Source: Chitinophaga sp. LS1
Lineage (GTDB): Bacteria > Bacteroidota > Bacteroidia > Chitinophagales > Chitinophagaceae
DNA: 64,000 nucleotides
Assembly (NCBI RefSeq): GCF_034274695.1
Contig: NZ_CP128362.1
Span: 4,838,501-4,902,500, forward strand
Direction of reading: 5' to 3'
Position 1 is the first letter of the stretch. Each line of letters begins with the position of its first letter. Shown piece after piece: positions 9,097-17,735 of this stretch. The position numbers and the translations under genes were made by a program. Under the pieces are notes generated by a model. The model had not been told where the DNA came from and made no database searches. It was given only the letters and a program-made list of their open reading frames with translations.

Positions 9097-9133
9097 GCTT
9101 TTAGGCATCGCCCTTTGGGCGATGCCTAAAAGC
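9097..9133. terminator. perfect 17-bp hairpin after the epimerase gene
   Basis: Arms 9097-9113 and 9117-9133 are perfectly complementary with a TTT loop. The arms carry TTTT/AAAA near their base, so it could end transcription in either direction. It starts 3 bp after the epimerase stop codon. Confidence 0.6.
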
Positions 9134-9137
9134 GGGA

Positions 9138-9170
9138 ATGTTTTTGTCGCCCGGAAGGCGACAAAAACAT
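9138..9170. terminator. second perfect hairpin directly downstream
   Basis: Arms 9138-9151 and 9157-9170 (14 bp) surround the loop CGGAA, and each arm contains a run of five T or A. Together with the preceding hairpin it forms a double barrier between the epimerase and dehydrogenase genes, 16 bp before the next ATG. Confidence 0.55.
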
Positions 9171-9186
9171 AAAAAATTTAAACGAA

Positions 9187-10416
9187 ATGAAGATCATCAT
9201 CATAGGCGGCGGCATCATCGGATTATCCAGTGCACTTTATCTTCAATCCGCCGGACACAATATCACTATCGTAGATCGTACCGACATGCTCAACGGCTGC
9301 TCTTATGGCAATGCCGGTTATATCTGTCCCAGCCACTTCGTACCCCTCGCTACACCCGGTATCGTATGGCAGGGCCTCAAATGGATGCTCAATTCAAAAA
9401 GCCCGTTTTACATCAAGCCGTCTTTAAATAGCAGCCTTGTAAAATGGGGACTTCAGTTTTACAAAAGCGCCACTACATCTCATGTAGAGAAATCCGCCGT
9501 TCCTTTAAGAGACATCGCTTTACTCAGCAAACATCTCTATGAAGAATGGACGAAACTACCCGGCCTGGAATTCAGCTATGACCCTACCGGTATGCTGGAA
9601 CTCTTCCAGCGCGAAGCCAGCGCTCACCATGCTGAACACACCATCAAAGCTGCTAAAGAACTGGGCATCGATGCACAACTCATAGACAAAGCAACGTTAC
9701 AACAAATGGAACCCGATACGGAAATCAAGGCCCTCGGTGCGGTGTATTTTCCCGGCGATGCTCAGCTCTATCCAAACCAGCTGATGTCCAGCCTGATCAC
9801 CTACCTGAAAAGTAAAGGCGTCATATTCGAAGGTAACAGGGAAGTGACAGGGTTTACTAAAAACGGCGTTATCACCAGCAAAGGCAATATAGAAGCTGAC
9901 CATATCATCGTCGCCGCCGGTGTATGGAGTGGGGAATTAGCAAAGCTTTTAAACCTGAACATACCCATGGTCGGAGGTCGTGGCTACTCCGTTACCTACG
10001 AAGACGCACCATGGAAAGTAAGAAGATCTGTGATCCTCAGCGAAGCCCGCGTAGCTATTTCCCCGATGAATGGCAATAAGATCCGTTTTGGTGGTACCAT
10101 GGAAATCACCCCTGTGAACACGCCTCCACGTATGGAAAGAGTACAGGGCATTCTCGAATCAGTGAAAAGATATTTCCCTGCTTACGACATTCCATTACCC
10201 ACGCAGGATAAAGTATGGTATGGCTATCGCCCTTGCAGCGCAGATGGTCTGCCACATATCGGTACATTGAAAAACTATCCGAATGTCACAGTGGCCACCG
10301 GTCACTCCATGCTGGGTATCAGCCTGGGTGCCGCCACTGGTAAGCTCGTGAGCGAAATTATCAACGGCGATCAGTTATCCATGGATATCACACCGTTCAG
10401 GGTAGACCGATTCTAA
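9187..10416 (+). CDS. FAD-dependent D-amino-acid dehydrogenase, likely D-hydroxyproline dehydrogenase
   Basis: DAO-type flavoenzyme of 409 aa. An N-terminal Rossmann motif for FAD, IIIGGGIIGLSSALYL (about 4-19), is followed by GCSYGNAGYICPSH, as in DadA-type proteins. The C-terminal FAD motif is GHSMLGISLGAATGKL. DadA-like enzymes oxidise D-amino acids to imino acids and pass electrons to the respiratory chain. Beside a hydroxyproline 2-epimerase the likely substrate is cis-4-hydroxy-D-proline, giving pyrroline-4-hydroxy-2-carboxylate. The later enzymes (deaminase and ketoglutarate-semialdehyde dehydrogenase) are not in this window. ATG 9187 begins exactly at the FAD-binding strand. Confidence 0.87.
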   Translation: MKIIIIGGGIIGLSSALYLQSAGHNITIVDRTDMLNGCSYGNAGYICPSHFVPLATPGIVWQGLKWMLNSKSPFYIKPSLNSSLVKWGLQFYKSATTSHVEKSAVPLRDIALLSKHLYEEWTKLPGLEFSYDPTGMLELFQREASAHHAEHTIKAAKELGIDAQLIDKATLQQMEPDTEIKALGAVYFPGDAQLYPNQLMSSLITYLKSKGVIFEGNREVTGFTKNGVITSKGNIEADHIIVAAGVWSGELAKLLNLNIPMVGGRGYSVTYEDAPWKVRRSVILSEARVAISPMNGNKIRFGGTMEITPVNTPPRMERVQGILESVKRYFPAYDIPLPTQDKVWYGYRPCSADGLPHIGTLKNYPNVTVATGHSMLGISLGAATGKLVSEIINGDQLSMDITPFRVDRF

Positions 10417-10436
10417 CATATACAAACTCATTATAC

Positions 10437-12119
10437 ATGAAAAGACTCATTCTCTCGATGATGCTGGGGACCACCATGCCCGTATGGGCACAACAGAAGG
10501 ATATCAGTGATCTGCTCATTCACTACGAAGCAGACAGGGGCAGCTTATACCGCTTTTACCAGATCGATGAATCACCGGAAAAAAATTCCCGCTTTATAAC
10601 ATTCAACAACGACTACCTGGCCCAACTGGAAGCGGTCAACTTCGATGCACTCACCACTGATGGCAAAGTTGACTACATCCTCTTCCGCACAAAACTCAAA
10701 GAAAATATTTACCACCTGGACGAAGCCAGTACACAGGTAAAAACACTGGCACCCTGGTTTCCCATAGCTGACAAAATTTACGCTGCTGAAAAGATCAGAA
10801 GAAGAGGTGGCAAGCAGGATGCGCAGGCATTGGCAGGCACCTATAGAGAAATGGCCCTCGCCATCAAGGAAAAAGAAAAACAGTTAACCAATAATACAGA
10901 CCTCAACATCTACCTGCTGCGCAGAGGCGAGCAGGTAACCAAAGGTCTGCAGGAAGCGATCCATAGCATTCAAACCTTTTACAATGCCTATGATCCCCTG
11001 TTCACCTGGTGGATACCTGCTCCCTATGCACAACTCGACTCTGCATTGACCAGTTATGCCAATGCATGGAGAACGAAAATGAAACAAGCTCCGGGTACTA
11101 AAGACGATGGCAGCGGCATTACCGGTCATCCTATTGGCAGAGAAGAACTGATCCGTCAGTTACAAACTGAACTGATCCCCTATTCTCCTGAAGAGCTGAT
11201 CGATATCGCTAACAAGGAGTTCGCTTTCTGTGACAAAGAAATGCTGAAAGCCAGCCGTGAAATGGGCTTTGGCGATGACTGGCACAAAGCACTGGAAAAA
11301 GTAAAGAACACTTATGTACCTGCCGGCGATCAACCGGAAGCCATTATGAAACTCTACAACGAATCTGTAGACTTCATCAAAGGCCACCACCTCGTGACCA
11401 TTCCACCACTGGCAGAAGAAACCTGGCGCATGATCATGATGACGCCTGAGCGTCAGCTGGTGAATCCATTCTTTACAGGAGGTGAGGAGCTAAGTATTTC
11501 CTATCCTACGAACGATATGGAAGAAGCAGATAAACTCATGAGTATGCGTGGCAACAACCCACACTTCTCCCGTGCTACCGTGCACCATGAGCTGTTTGCA
11601 GGGCATGCCTTACAGGAATTTATGACCAACCGTTATAAGACGTATCGTCACTTTGAAACCCCTTTCTGGATAGAGGGCTGGTCCCTCTACTGGGAAATGC
11701 TGCTGTGGGATCTGAAATTTCCGCAGTCACCCGAAGACCGCGTAGGCATGCTCTTCTGGAGAATGCATCGCTGTGCCAGGATTATATTTTCCCTCAATTA
11801 CCATCTTGGTAAATGGACGCCGCAACAATGTATCGACTTCCTCGTAGACAGGGTCGGGCATGAAAGAGCCAATGCCGCCGGCGAAGTACGCCGTTCTTTC
11901 AAAGGTGATTACAGTCCGCTCTACCAGGTAGCGTATATGATTGGTGGCCTGCAATTCATGGCCCTGAAAAAAGAACTGGTAGACAGTGGTAAGATGACTT
12001 ACCAGCAATACCACGATGCGATTATGCAAAATAATATGTTGCCAGTAGAGATGATCAGGGTGATCCTCGAAAACAAAACGATCACTAAAGATTTTAAATC
12101 GAACTGGCGCTTCTATTAA
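10437..12119 (+). CDS. secreted DUF885 family (putative metallopeptidase)
   Basis: Exported 560-aa protein with signal peptide MKRLILSMMLGTTMPVWAQQ. It is largely alpha-helical, as in DUF885. The family zinc motif is present as VHHELFAGHALQEF (His384, Glu385, His390), close to the HELxPGHxLQ consensus. DUF885 proteins are thought to be peptidases, some acting on short peptides. The gene follows the D-amino-acid dehydrogenase by 20 bp and precedes a beta-L-arabinofuranosidase, so a role in cleaving peptides from hydroxyproline-rich glycoproteins is plausible but unproven. Its last codons are duplicated just downstream (see the repeat at 12089-12198). Confidence 0.82.
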   Translation: MKRLILSMMLGTTMPVWAQQKDISDLLIHYEADRGSLYRFYQIDESPEKNSRFITFNNDYLAQLEAVNFDALTTDGKVDYILFRTKLKENIYHLDEASTQVKTLAPWFPIADKIYAAEKIRRRGGKQDAQALAGTYREMALAIKEKEKQLTNNTDLNIYLLRRGEQVTKGLQEAIHSIQTFYNAYDPLFTWWIPAPYAQLDSALTSYANAWRTKMKQAPGTKDDGSGITGHPIGREELIRQLQTELIPYSPEELIDIANKEFAFCDKEMLKASREMGFGDDWHKALEKVKNTYVPAGDQPEAIMKLYNESVDFIKGHHLVTIPPLAEETWRMIMMTPERQLVNPFFTGGEELSISYPTNDMEEADKLMSMRGNNPHFSRATVHHELFAGHALQEFMTNRYKTYRHFETPFWIEGWSLYWEMLLWDLKFPQSPEDRVGMLFWRMHRCARIIFSLNYHLGKWTPQQCIDFLVDRVGHERANAAGEVRRSFKGDYSPLYQVAYMIGGLQFMALKKELVDSGKMTYQQYHDAIMQNNMLPVEMIRVILENKTITKDFKSNWRFY

Positions 12120-12198
12120 CCGGTTAAATGGCATTGACGCAAGATTTTAAAATCAACAAACTGGTGCTTCTATTAACCCATTAAACGACTTTGACGCA
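12089..12198 (+). repeat. degenerate tandem duplication spanning the DUF885 stop and 3' region
   Basis: Unit 1 (12089-12141) covers the last codons and stop of the DUF885 gene plus 22 nt beyond. Unit 2 (12142-12198) repeats it with small insertions and substitutions. Both contain CTGG(C/T)GCTTCTATTAACC and end TTGACGCA. In one frame unit 2 still reads KILKSTNWCFY-stop, mirroring the genuine KDFKSNWRFY-stop. The GH127 start ATG begins at the last base of unit 2, so the duplication made the present gap between the two genes. Confidence 0.8.
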
Positions 12199-14549
12199 TG
12201 AAAATACCCGCTATATTCTCCTTGTTGCTACCGGTAGCTTTTTGTTCCGCACAGTCTTTTTCTCCTATGAAAGACAACGGTAAGATGAAGGTAAAGCCTG
12301 TTGTAAAATTACAGGCATATACGTTTCCGCTGGAAGATGTGAGCATTGCCGCAGGCCCATTTAAACAGGCCATGGAAGCAGATGAGCGCTTTCTGCTGGT
12401 AATAGAGCCTGACCGGCTGTTGTCCGACTTTCGGGTACATGCAGGATTAAAAGCAAAAGGAGAACGATATGGTGGCTGGGAAAATTCCGGACTGGCAGGA
12501 CATACCTTAGGGCATTATCTTTCTGCCTGTGCCATGGAATATGCAGCCACTGGCGACAAGCGTTTTCTCGACAAAGTAAATTATATCGTACAGGAACTGG
12601 ACGAATGTCAACAAGCCCGCAAAACAGGCTACCTGGGCGCCATACCGGGGGAAGACTCCGTATGGGCACAGGTAGCTGCCGGCAAAATTAAAAGCCGTGG
12701 TTTTGACCTGAATGGTGGCTGGTCTCCCTGGTACACCGTACATAAGATCATGGCCGGTCTGCTGGATGCCTACCTGTATTGCAATAACAACACAGCACTC
12801 ACTGTAGAAAAGAAAATGGCTGACTGGACTTCAAAAGAAATCAATCACCTGCCGGATTCCCTGATCCAGAAAATGCTGCTTTGCGAATATGGTGGTATGA
12901 ATGAAGTATTGGTGAATACGTACACGCTCACGAAAGAAAAGAAATACCTGGACCTTTCATACAAGTTCCACGATGTACGCATTCTTGATTCACTCGCAGC
13001 ACAACTGGATGTATTGCCCGGCAAGCATTCCAATACACAGATACCAAAGGTATTGGGTTGTATCCGTCGCTATGAAGTAACGGGTAAAAAGAAAGACAGT
13101 GTGATCGCAGGTTTCTTCTGGAACACGGTGACACAACATCACAGCTATGCACCTGGTGGTAACAGTAACTACGAATACCTGGGCCCTGAGGATAAGCTGA
13201 ACGACTACCTCACCGACAATACCATGGAAACCTGCAACAGCTACAATATGCTGAAGCTAACCCGTCATCTCTTCTCCCTGCAACCGGATGCACATTTCAT
13301 GGACTTTTATGAAAGAGCTTTATACAATCATATTCTTGCCTCACAGAATCATGCAGATGGTATGATGTGTTACTTTGTTCCTTTGCGGATGGGTACCCGC
13401 AAAGAATTCAGTGATACATTCAACACCTTTACCTGCTGTGTAGGCAGTGGAATGGAAAACCATGTGAAGTATGGCGAGAGCATTTACTTTCAGGGGGCCG
13501 ATGGCAGTCTGTATGTGAACCTCTTCATCCCTTCACGCCTGCAATGGAAAGAGAAGAATGTAGTTATAGAACAATCTACTTCACTGCCTGCAGATGATAA
13601 GGTAGAATTGACGATCAATACAAAAGAACCATCCACCTTTGCCGTGCGCATCCGCAAACCCCGCTGGGTACAACCGGGCTGGCAGATTGCAGTGAATGGA
13701 GAAACAGATAAAGGTGTGACAATGGGCAAAGATGGTTACATCATTGTAAAACGTAGCTGGAAAAACGGAGATAAGATCACGTTGCAATTGCCCATGAACG
13801 TGTACAAAGAAAGTATGCCAGACAATCCTGACAGGATCGCCCTGTTCTACGGCCCTGTTGTTTTAGCAGGTGTATTGGGCAATACAGAACCCGATCCGGT
13901 GACGGGTATTCCTGTACTCGTTACAGCTGACAACAACCCAAATAACTGGGTGAAAAGCGATCAGCCGCTGGTATTCCACACTACGCAAACCGGCCAGCCC
14001 AAAGACCTGACACTGGTGCCATTCAATACCGTTTCAAAAGAATATTACAGTGTATACTGGGATGCTTTTACCCCGCAAACCTGGGCAGTGCAACAGGAAA
14101 AATATGAGGGTGAAAAGAAACGTCAGCAACAGATAGAAGCAAAGACGGTAGACATGCTGAGAGTAGGGGAGATGCAGCCGGAAAGAGACCACAACTTTGG
14201 TGGCGAAAAGACCCTGAATGGTGAAGAGCATGGGCGTAAATGGAGAGCGACAGAGGAAGATGGTTACCTGGCTTTCACTATGAAAACAGATCCTGCAGCC
14301 ACCAATAGTTTGCTATGCAATTACTGGGGAATGGATAACCGTTACCGCAAATTTGATATCCTGATAGATGGGGTGAAGGTCGCGACAGAGGATCTGAACC
14401 AGTACAAAGCGAGTAAGTTCTACGAAATTGTATATACGATACCGGTGGAGTTAACGAAGGGTAAAAAACAGGTAACTGTTACAATGAAAGCAGGCCCGCA
14501 CAATAGTACGGGCCCGGTATATGGTACGATCAGAATGATGAGGGATTGA
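12198..14549 (+). CDS. beta-L-arabinofuranosidase, GH127/GH146 (DUF1680) family
   Basis: Exported 783-aa glycosidase. Signal peptide MKIPAIFSLLLPVAFCSAQS, then the (alpha/alpha)6 DUF1680 catalytic domain (about 40-540) with GWENSGLAGHTLGHYLSA, GGWSPWYTVHKIMAGL and YERALYNHILASQ. The zinc/catalytic set known from HypBA1 is present: Glu344 and Cys346 (METCNSYN) and Cys413-Cys414 (TCCVGSGMENH), where the second Cys is the expected nucleophile. A C-terminal beta region (about 550-783) resembles the DUF4986 plus extra domain of Bacteroidota GH146/GH127 enzymes. HypBA1 removes beta-L-arabinofuranose from hydroxyproline glycans, while GH146 members act on arabinan side chains. Sequence alone does not decide between them. 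The upstream hydroxyproline genes favour the former. Confidence 0.88.
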   Translation: MKIPAIFSLLLPVAFCSAQSFSPMKDNGKMKVKPVVKLQAYTFPLEDVSIAAGPFKQAMEADERFLLVIEPDRLLSDFRVHAGLKAKGERYGGWENSGLAGHTLGHYLSACAMEYAATGDKRFLDKVNYIVQELDECQQARKTGYLGAIPGEDSVWAQVAAGKIKSRGFDLNGGWSPWYTVHKIMAGLLDAYLYCNNNTALTVEKKMADWTSKEINHLPDSLIQKMLLCEYGGMNEVLVNTYTLTKEKKYLDLSYKFHDVRILDSLAAQLDVLPGKHSNTQIPKVLGCIRRYEVTGKKKDSVIAGFFWNTVTQHHSYAPGGNSNYEYLGPEDKLNDYLTDNTMETCNSYNMLKLTRHLFSLQPDAHFMDFYERALYNHILASQNHADGMMCYFVPLRMGTRKEFSDTFNTFTCCVGSGMENHVKYGESIYFQGADGSLYVNLFIPSRLQWKEKNVVIEQSTSLPADDKVELTINTKEPSTFAVRIRKPRWVQPGWQIAVNGETDKGVTMGKDGYIIVKRSWKNGDKITLQLPMNVYKESMPDNPDRIALFYGPVVLAGVLGNTEPDPVTGIPVLVTADNNPNNWVKSDQPLVFHTTQTGQPKDLTLVPFNTVSKEYYSVYWDAFTPQTWAVQQEKYEGEKKRQQQIEAKTVDMLRVGEMQPERDHNFGGEKTLNGEEHGRKWRATEEDGYLAFTMKTDPAATNSLLCNYWGMDNRYRKFDILIDGVKVATEDLNQYKASKFYEIVYTIPVELTKGKKQVTVTMKAGPHNSTGPVYGTIRMMRD

Positions 14550-14551
14550 CA

Positions 14552-15166
14552 TTATTTAATGTTGATCCCCATTCCAACTGTGATCTGCTGAGAATGCCAG
14601 TGTACATCACCACGATCAGCCGGATGTACATTCAGTACATCGTTGATGCCATACACATAACGGCCAAAGAAATGTACGGTAGATACTGCTATCTGTACAC
14701 CTGCCACCGCACCGATATCGCTCTTGGTCAGTGCATCTCTGTTGCCTTTGAATATGTTTTCATCAGCATATACGAGGTAGCTGTACTGACCACCTGCGAG
14801 GAGGGTGAAGTTCTTAACCGGACTGTAACGCAGTAACAAAGGTACAGTCACATAGCTGAGTCTTAACTTATCGTTGCCATACGTGTTCCTGTCTGAAACG
14901 AAGTAAGTAGGAAAGCTACTTGCTTTCTTTGCTGCCGCCTGAGTAAAGAGTAATTCAGGCTGGAAGCCCCATTTACCGTCTTTTGACAGATCCCATTGGG
15001 CATACAGACCGCCCTGGAAACCTGGCTTAACCCCTGATTGCATGCCATCTCCTTGAATACTGGAAAACATCAGGCTGGCTTTTAAACCGTAATGAAATGT
15101 CTGCGCTTTGGAAGCCGTTCCAATAAACAGTGATAAAACACCTGCCAGTAATAATCCTTTTTTCAT
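14552..15166 (-). CDS. outer-membrane beta-barrel protein (PorT/OMP_b-brl_2-like)
   Basis: A 204-aa protein with signal peptide MKKGLLLAGVLSLFIGTASKAQ followed by alternating hydrophobic/polar strands (FHYGLKASLMFSS, GGLYAQWDLS, FQPELLFTQ) typical of small 8-stranded porin-family barrels in Bacteroidota. The role is unknown; such proteins may be structural or adhesive. It converges on the GH127 gene with only 2 bp between the stops and no hairpin, so the two transcripts probably overlap. A CAAACTTA sequence at 15259-15266 (TAAGTTTG on this strand) could be its -7 box. Confidence 0.85.
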   Translation of the reverse strand: MKKGLLLAGVLSLFIGTASKAQTFHYGLKASLMFSSIQGDGMQSGVKPGFQGGLYAQWDLSKDGKWGFQPELLFTQAAAKKASSFPTYFVSDRNTYGNDKLRLSYVTVPLLLRYSPVKNFTLLAGGQYSYLVYADENIFKGNRDALTKSDIGAVAGVQIAVSTVHFFGRYVYGINDVLNVHPADRGDVHWHSQQITVGMGINIK

Positions 15167-15478
15167 AGATAATATTTGCTATTTGACAATTTTATAAATT
15201 TTTCAGGGTTGAAAAAAGGCTCCACCCTTTAAAATATAACCTAAAATTTATTCGCGGGCAAACTTACGTAATTCATCATAATACCTAATTATAATTAAAT
15301 TAAAGTTTGTCGATATTTTTAGATACCCTATCACGAATTGAGTTTAAAAAGATCAGACATAATGGGATTAATGGGTAAAAGTTATCTATGAAAGTTGTAA
15401 TTTAATCTCCGAATAGCCTAAAAATATCGCTCGCTAATTTTTCGTTATTATTGCACAAAATTCCCTTTTTACATATAT
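15167..15478. promoter_or_regulatory. AT-rich divergent intergenic region (312 bp)
   Basis: No gene is seen. The region separates the minus-strand barrel gene from plus-strand rmuC. For the minus gene, TAAGTTTG (15266-15259) matches TAnnTTTG, but no good TTTG lies at the usual distance. For rmuC, TATTATTG just upstream is a one-mismatch candidate. No terminator hairpin was found. Confidence 0.35.
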
Positions 15479-16876
15479 ATGGAGATTATTATCATTGTCG
15501 TGCTTTCTTTGGCGATCATCGTTTGGCTACTTTTTACAATACATCAATACAGGACCCGCATTGCCGTTATGGAGAGTCAGATGGGTTCAGGTAATCAGGC
15601 GGTCGATTTGTTAAGACTGGACATACAGGAAAAAAAGGCATTGGCAGAAGAGCTGAATGCCCGTATGCAAATATTGCAACAGGAAAATATCCGTCTTCAT
15701 AGTGACGCAGAGGCCCGTGAAACGCGGCTTCGGGAGCAACAACATTTTATTGAACAATCTAATTTACAACTCAGGGATGCGTTCAGTGCTTTATCTACAG
15801 AGGCATTGAAGCATAATAACAATTCATTTGTAACACTGGCCAAGGCGGCGCTTGAAACACAGCTCACAGATGCCAAAGGTGATCTTGAAAAGAGACAACA
15901 GGCGATTGATAGCATGGTGAAACCGCTGAGTGAAAGTCTGCAGCGATTTGACGATAATATGCGCCAGCTGGAAAGTTCGCGGCAGCAACAGTATGGACAG
16001 ATCAATCAGTTCATACTCGGTGTACAGCAAAGTACGGAGAAGTTACAGAAGGAGACACATAGCCTGGTGAGTGCGTTGAAGACCTCTCATATACGTGGTA
16101 AGTATGGGGAGATTGCCTTGCGTAGGGTAGTTGAGTTCGCTGGTATGACAGAGCATTGTGATTTTAATGAGCAGGTGTCTGTAAACAGCGATGAGGGGCA
16201 GTTAAGACCAGATATGATCATTCATTTGCCGGAGGGGAAGACGATCGTGGTGGATTCAAAAGTACCATTGAGTGCTTATATGAGAGCGTTTGAGACGGAT
16301 AATGAAGATGAGAGGAAGGCGCTGTTTGCACAACATGCATTGGCGGTTCGGGATCACCTGAAAAAATTGAGTGCAAAAGCATATTGGAGCCAGTGGAGTC
16401 ATTCACCGGATTATGTTATTTTGTATTTGCAGATAGAATCTTCTTTTGGTGCAGCTTTGCAGGCAGATCCTACTTTGATTGAAGATGGTATCCGGAACAG
16501 GGTAGTATTTGCCACACCGACCACACTGATCACATTACTGCGTACCGTAGGATTTGTATGGCAGCAGTTGCATGTGGCAGAGAATATCGAAGAGATCAGG
16601 AATGCGGGGATTGAGCTGTACAATAGAACGAATGTACTGGTGCAGCATTTTACAAAAATAGGAGGTAGTCTGACGTCGGCAGTCGGGCATTATAATAATG
16701 CAGTCGCCAGCCTGGAAAGCAGGTTTGTACCGCAGGCGAAGAAACTGTATAATTTAGGCCCTGCGCTGAAGAATACTATGCCGGAGGTGAAGGCGGTAGA
16801 GACGGCGGTCAGACATTTGCCGGAACAATTAGGCGAGAGTGAGGAAGGAATGGATAATGAAACTCTCGAAAATTAG
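15479..16876 (+). CDS. rmuC: DNA recombination protein RmuC
   Basis: A 465-aa RmuC-family protein. N-terminal membrane anchor (about 2-20, IIIIVVLSLAIIVWLLFTI), long coiled coil (about 28-200, rich in Q, E and R heptads), then the RmuC nuclease-like domain with HIRGKYGEIALRRVVEFAGM, RPDMIIHLPEGKTIVVDSKV and the C-terminal YNNAVASLESR. The DSK segment matches the restriction-nuclease-like fold proposed for the family. In E. coli, RmuC limits recombination at inverted repeats. The gene appears monocistronic: ATG start close to a likely promoter and a terminator hairpin 22 bp after the stop. Confidence 0.92.
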   Translation: MEIIIIVVLSLAIIVWLLFTIHQYRTRIAVMESQMGSGNQAVDLLRLDIQEKKALAEELNARMQILQQENIRLHSDAEARETRLREQQHFIEQSNLQLRDAFSALSTEALKHNNNSFVTLAKAALETQLTDAKGDLEKRQQAIDSMVKPLSESLQRFDDNMRQLESSRQQQYGQINQFILGVQQSTEKLQKETHSLVSALKTSHIRGKYGEIALRRVVEFAGMTEHCDFNEQVSVNSDEGQLRPDMIIHLPEGKTIVVDSKVPLSAYMRAFETDNEDERKALFAQHALAVRDHLKKLSAKAYWSQWSHSPDYVILYLQIESSFGAALQADPTLIEDGIRNRVVFATPTTLITLLRTVGFVWQQLHVAENIEEIRNAGIELYNRTNVLVQHFTKIGGSLTSAVGHYNNAVASLESRFVPQAKKLYNLGPALKNTMPEVKAVETAVRHLPEQLGESEEGMDNETLEN

Positions 16877-16898
16877 AATATAAATTATTTATTTTGTG

Positions 16899-16926
16899 GC
16901 GTGCCGGTGTTTAAGCACCGGCACGC
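16899..16926 (+). terminator. terminator after rmuC
   Basis: Perfect 11-bp GC-rich stem (16899-16909 with 16916-16926), 6-nt loop, followed by ATTTTAATT. It lies between rmuC and the next gene. Confidence 0.75.
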
Positions 16927-16954
16927 ATTTTAATTACTAAACCACCCACGTAAA

Positions 16955-17647
16955 ATGGTCTACTCAACTAAAGGTCTGAAAAGAACTATGGGCTTGCTAT
17001 GCCTATCCGCCTCCCTGCTGCCGGCATCAACCCGGGCGCAGGACAAAACAGAAACGATCAACCGTAAAGGTTACACCCTTGTCTTTACAGATAAGAGTCC
17101 TGACCTCGACTCCACAGTTAAAGCGCGGCTGATCAGCACCTTCTTCACCGTCTATCCGGCCGAAGCGAAGAAGTACAACAAGCACACGGTAAAGAAAGTA
17201 GATTTCGTTATCGACCCTGCCTACGACGGCGTTGCCGCTACCAGTGGTTCAGTGATCACTTTCAACCCGGAATGGTTCCGTAAGCACCCCGGTGATATCG
17301 ATGTAGTAACACACGAAGGGATGCATGTGGTACAGGCCTATCCGGAGTATAACCCAGGCTGGCTGACGGAAGGCATTGCCGATTATGTACGCGCTACCAT
17401 GGGGGTAGACAATGCCGGTGCTAAATGGACCCTGCCGGAATACAACGAAAAGCAGTCTTACAAAAATGCTTATCGTGTCACCGCCCGCTTCCTGATCTGG
17501 CTGGAAAAGAACAAACGCAAAGACATGGTCCTGAAACTGGACAAGGCGATGCGCACCAACACCTACACAGACGGAATCTGGAAGGAACTGACCGGTAAGA
17601 CTGTGGATGAGTTGTGGAGCGAATATGCCGCAAATCCGGCCTTGTAG
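16955..17647 (+). CDS. basic secretory protein (BSP) family metallopeptidase
   Basis: Exported 230-aa protein of the plant/bacterial BSP family. Signal peptide ends near STRAQD (about residue 30). The zinc motif THEGMHVVQ (His120, Glu121, His124) is HExxH, and the following GWLTEGIADYVR supplies the characteristic third region. Family members are predicted peptidases of the gluzincin type; their substrates are not established. ATG 16955 gives a longer positively charged leader, and ATG 16988 would also keep the signal peptide. No operon partner: a terminator lies upstream and a promoter downstream. Confidence 0.85.
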   Translation: MVYSTKGLKRTMGLLCLSASLLPASTRAQDKTETINRKGYTLVFTDKSPDLDSTVKARLISTFFTVYPAEAKKYNKHTVKKVDFVIDPAYDGVAATSGSVITFNPEWFRKHPGDIDVVTHEGMHVVQAYPEYNPGWLTEGIADYVRATMGVDNAGAKWTLPEYNEKQSYKNAYRVTARFLIWLEKNKRKDMVLKLDKAMRTNTYTDGIWKELTGKTVDELWSEYAANPAL

Positions 17648-17677
17648 CCGTTGGCCCATGTTGAAAAAGAGTATTAG

Positions 17678-17703
17678 TCTACTAAATTAATATAGTATAT
17701 TTG
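17678..17703 (+). promoter_or_regulatory. Bacteroidota-type promoter for the M28 peptidase gene
   Basis: TATATTTG at 17696-17703 is a perfect match to the TAnnTTTG -7 box, 32 bp before ATG 17736. The -33 element is weak, with only a TTAG-like sequence about 18 bp upstream. Confidence 0.5.
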
Positions 17704-17735
17704 CTATTACCTTTTATCAACTAAAAAAAACATAC

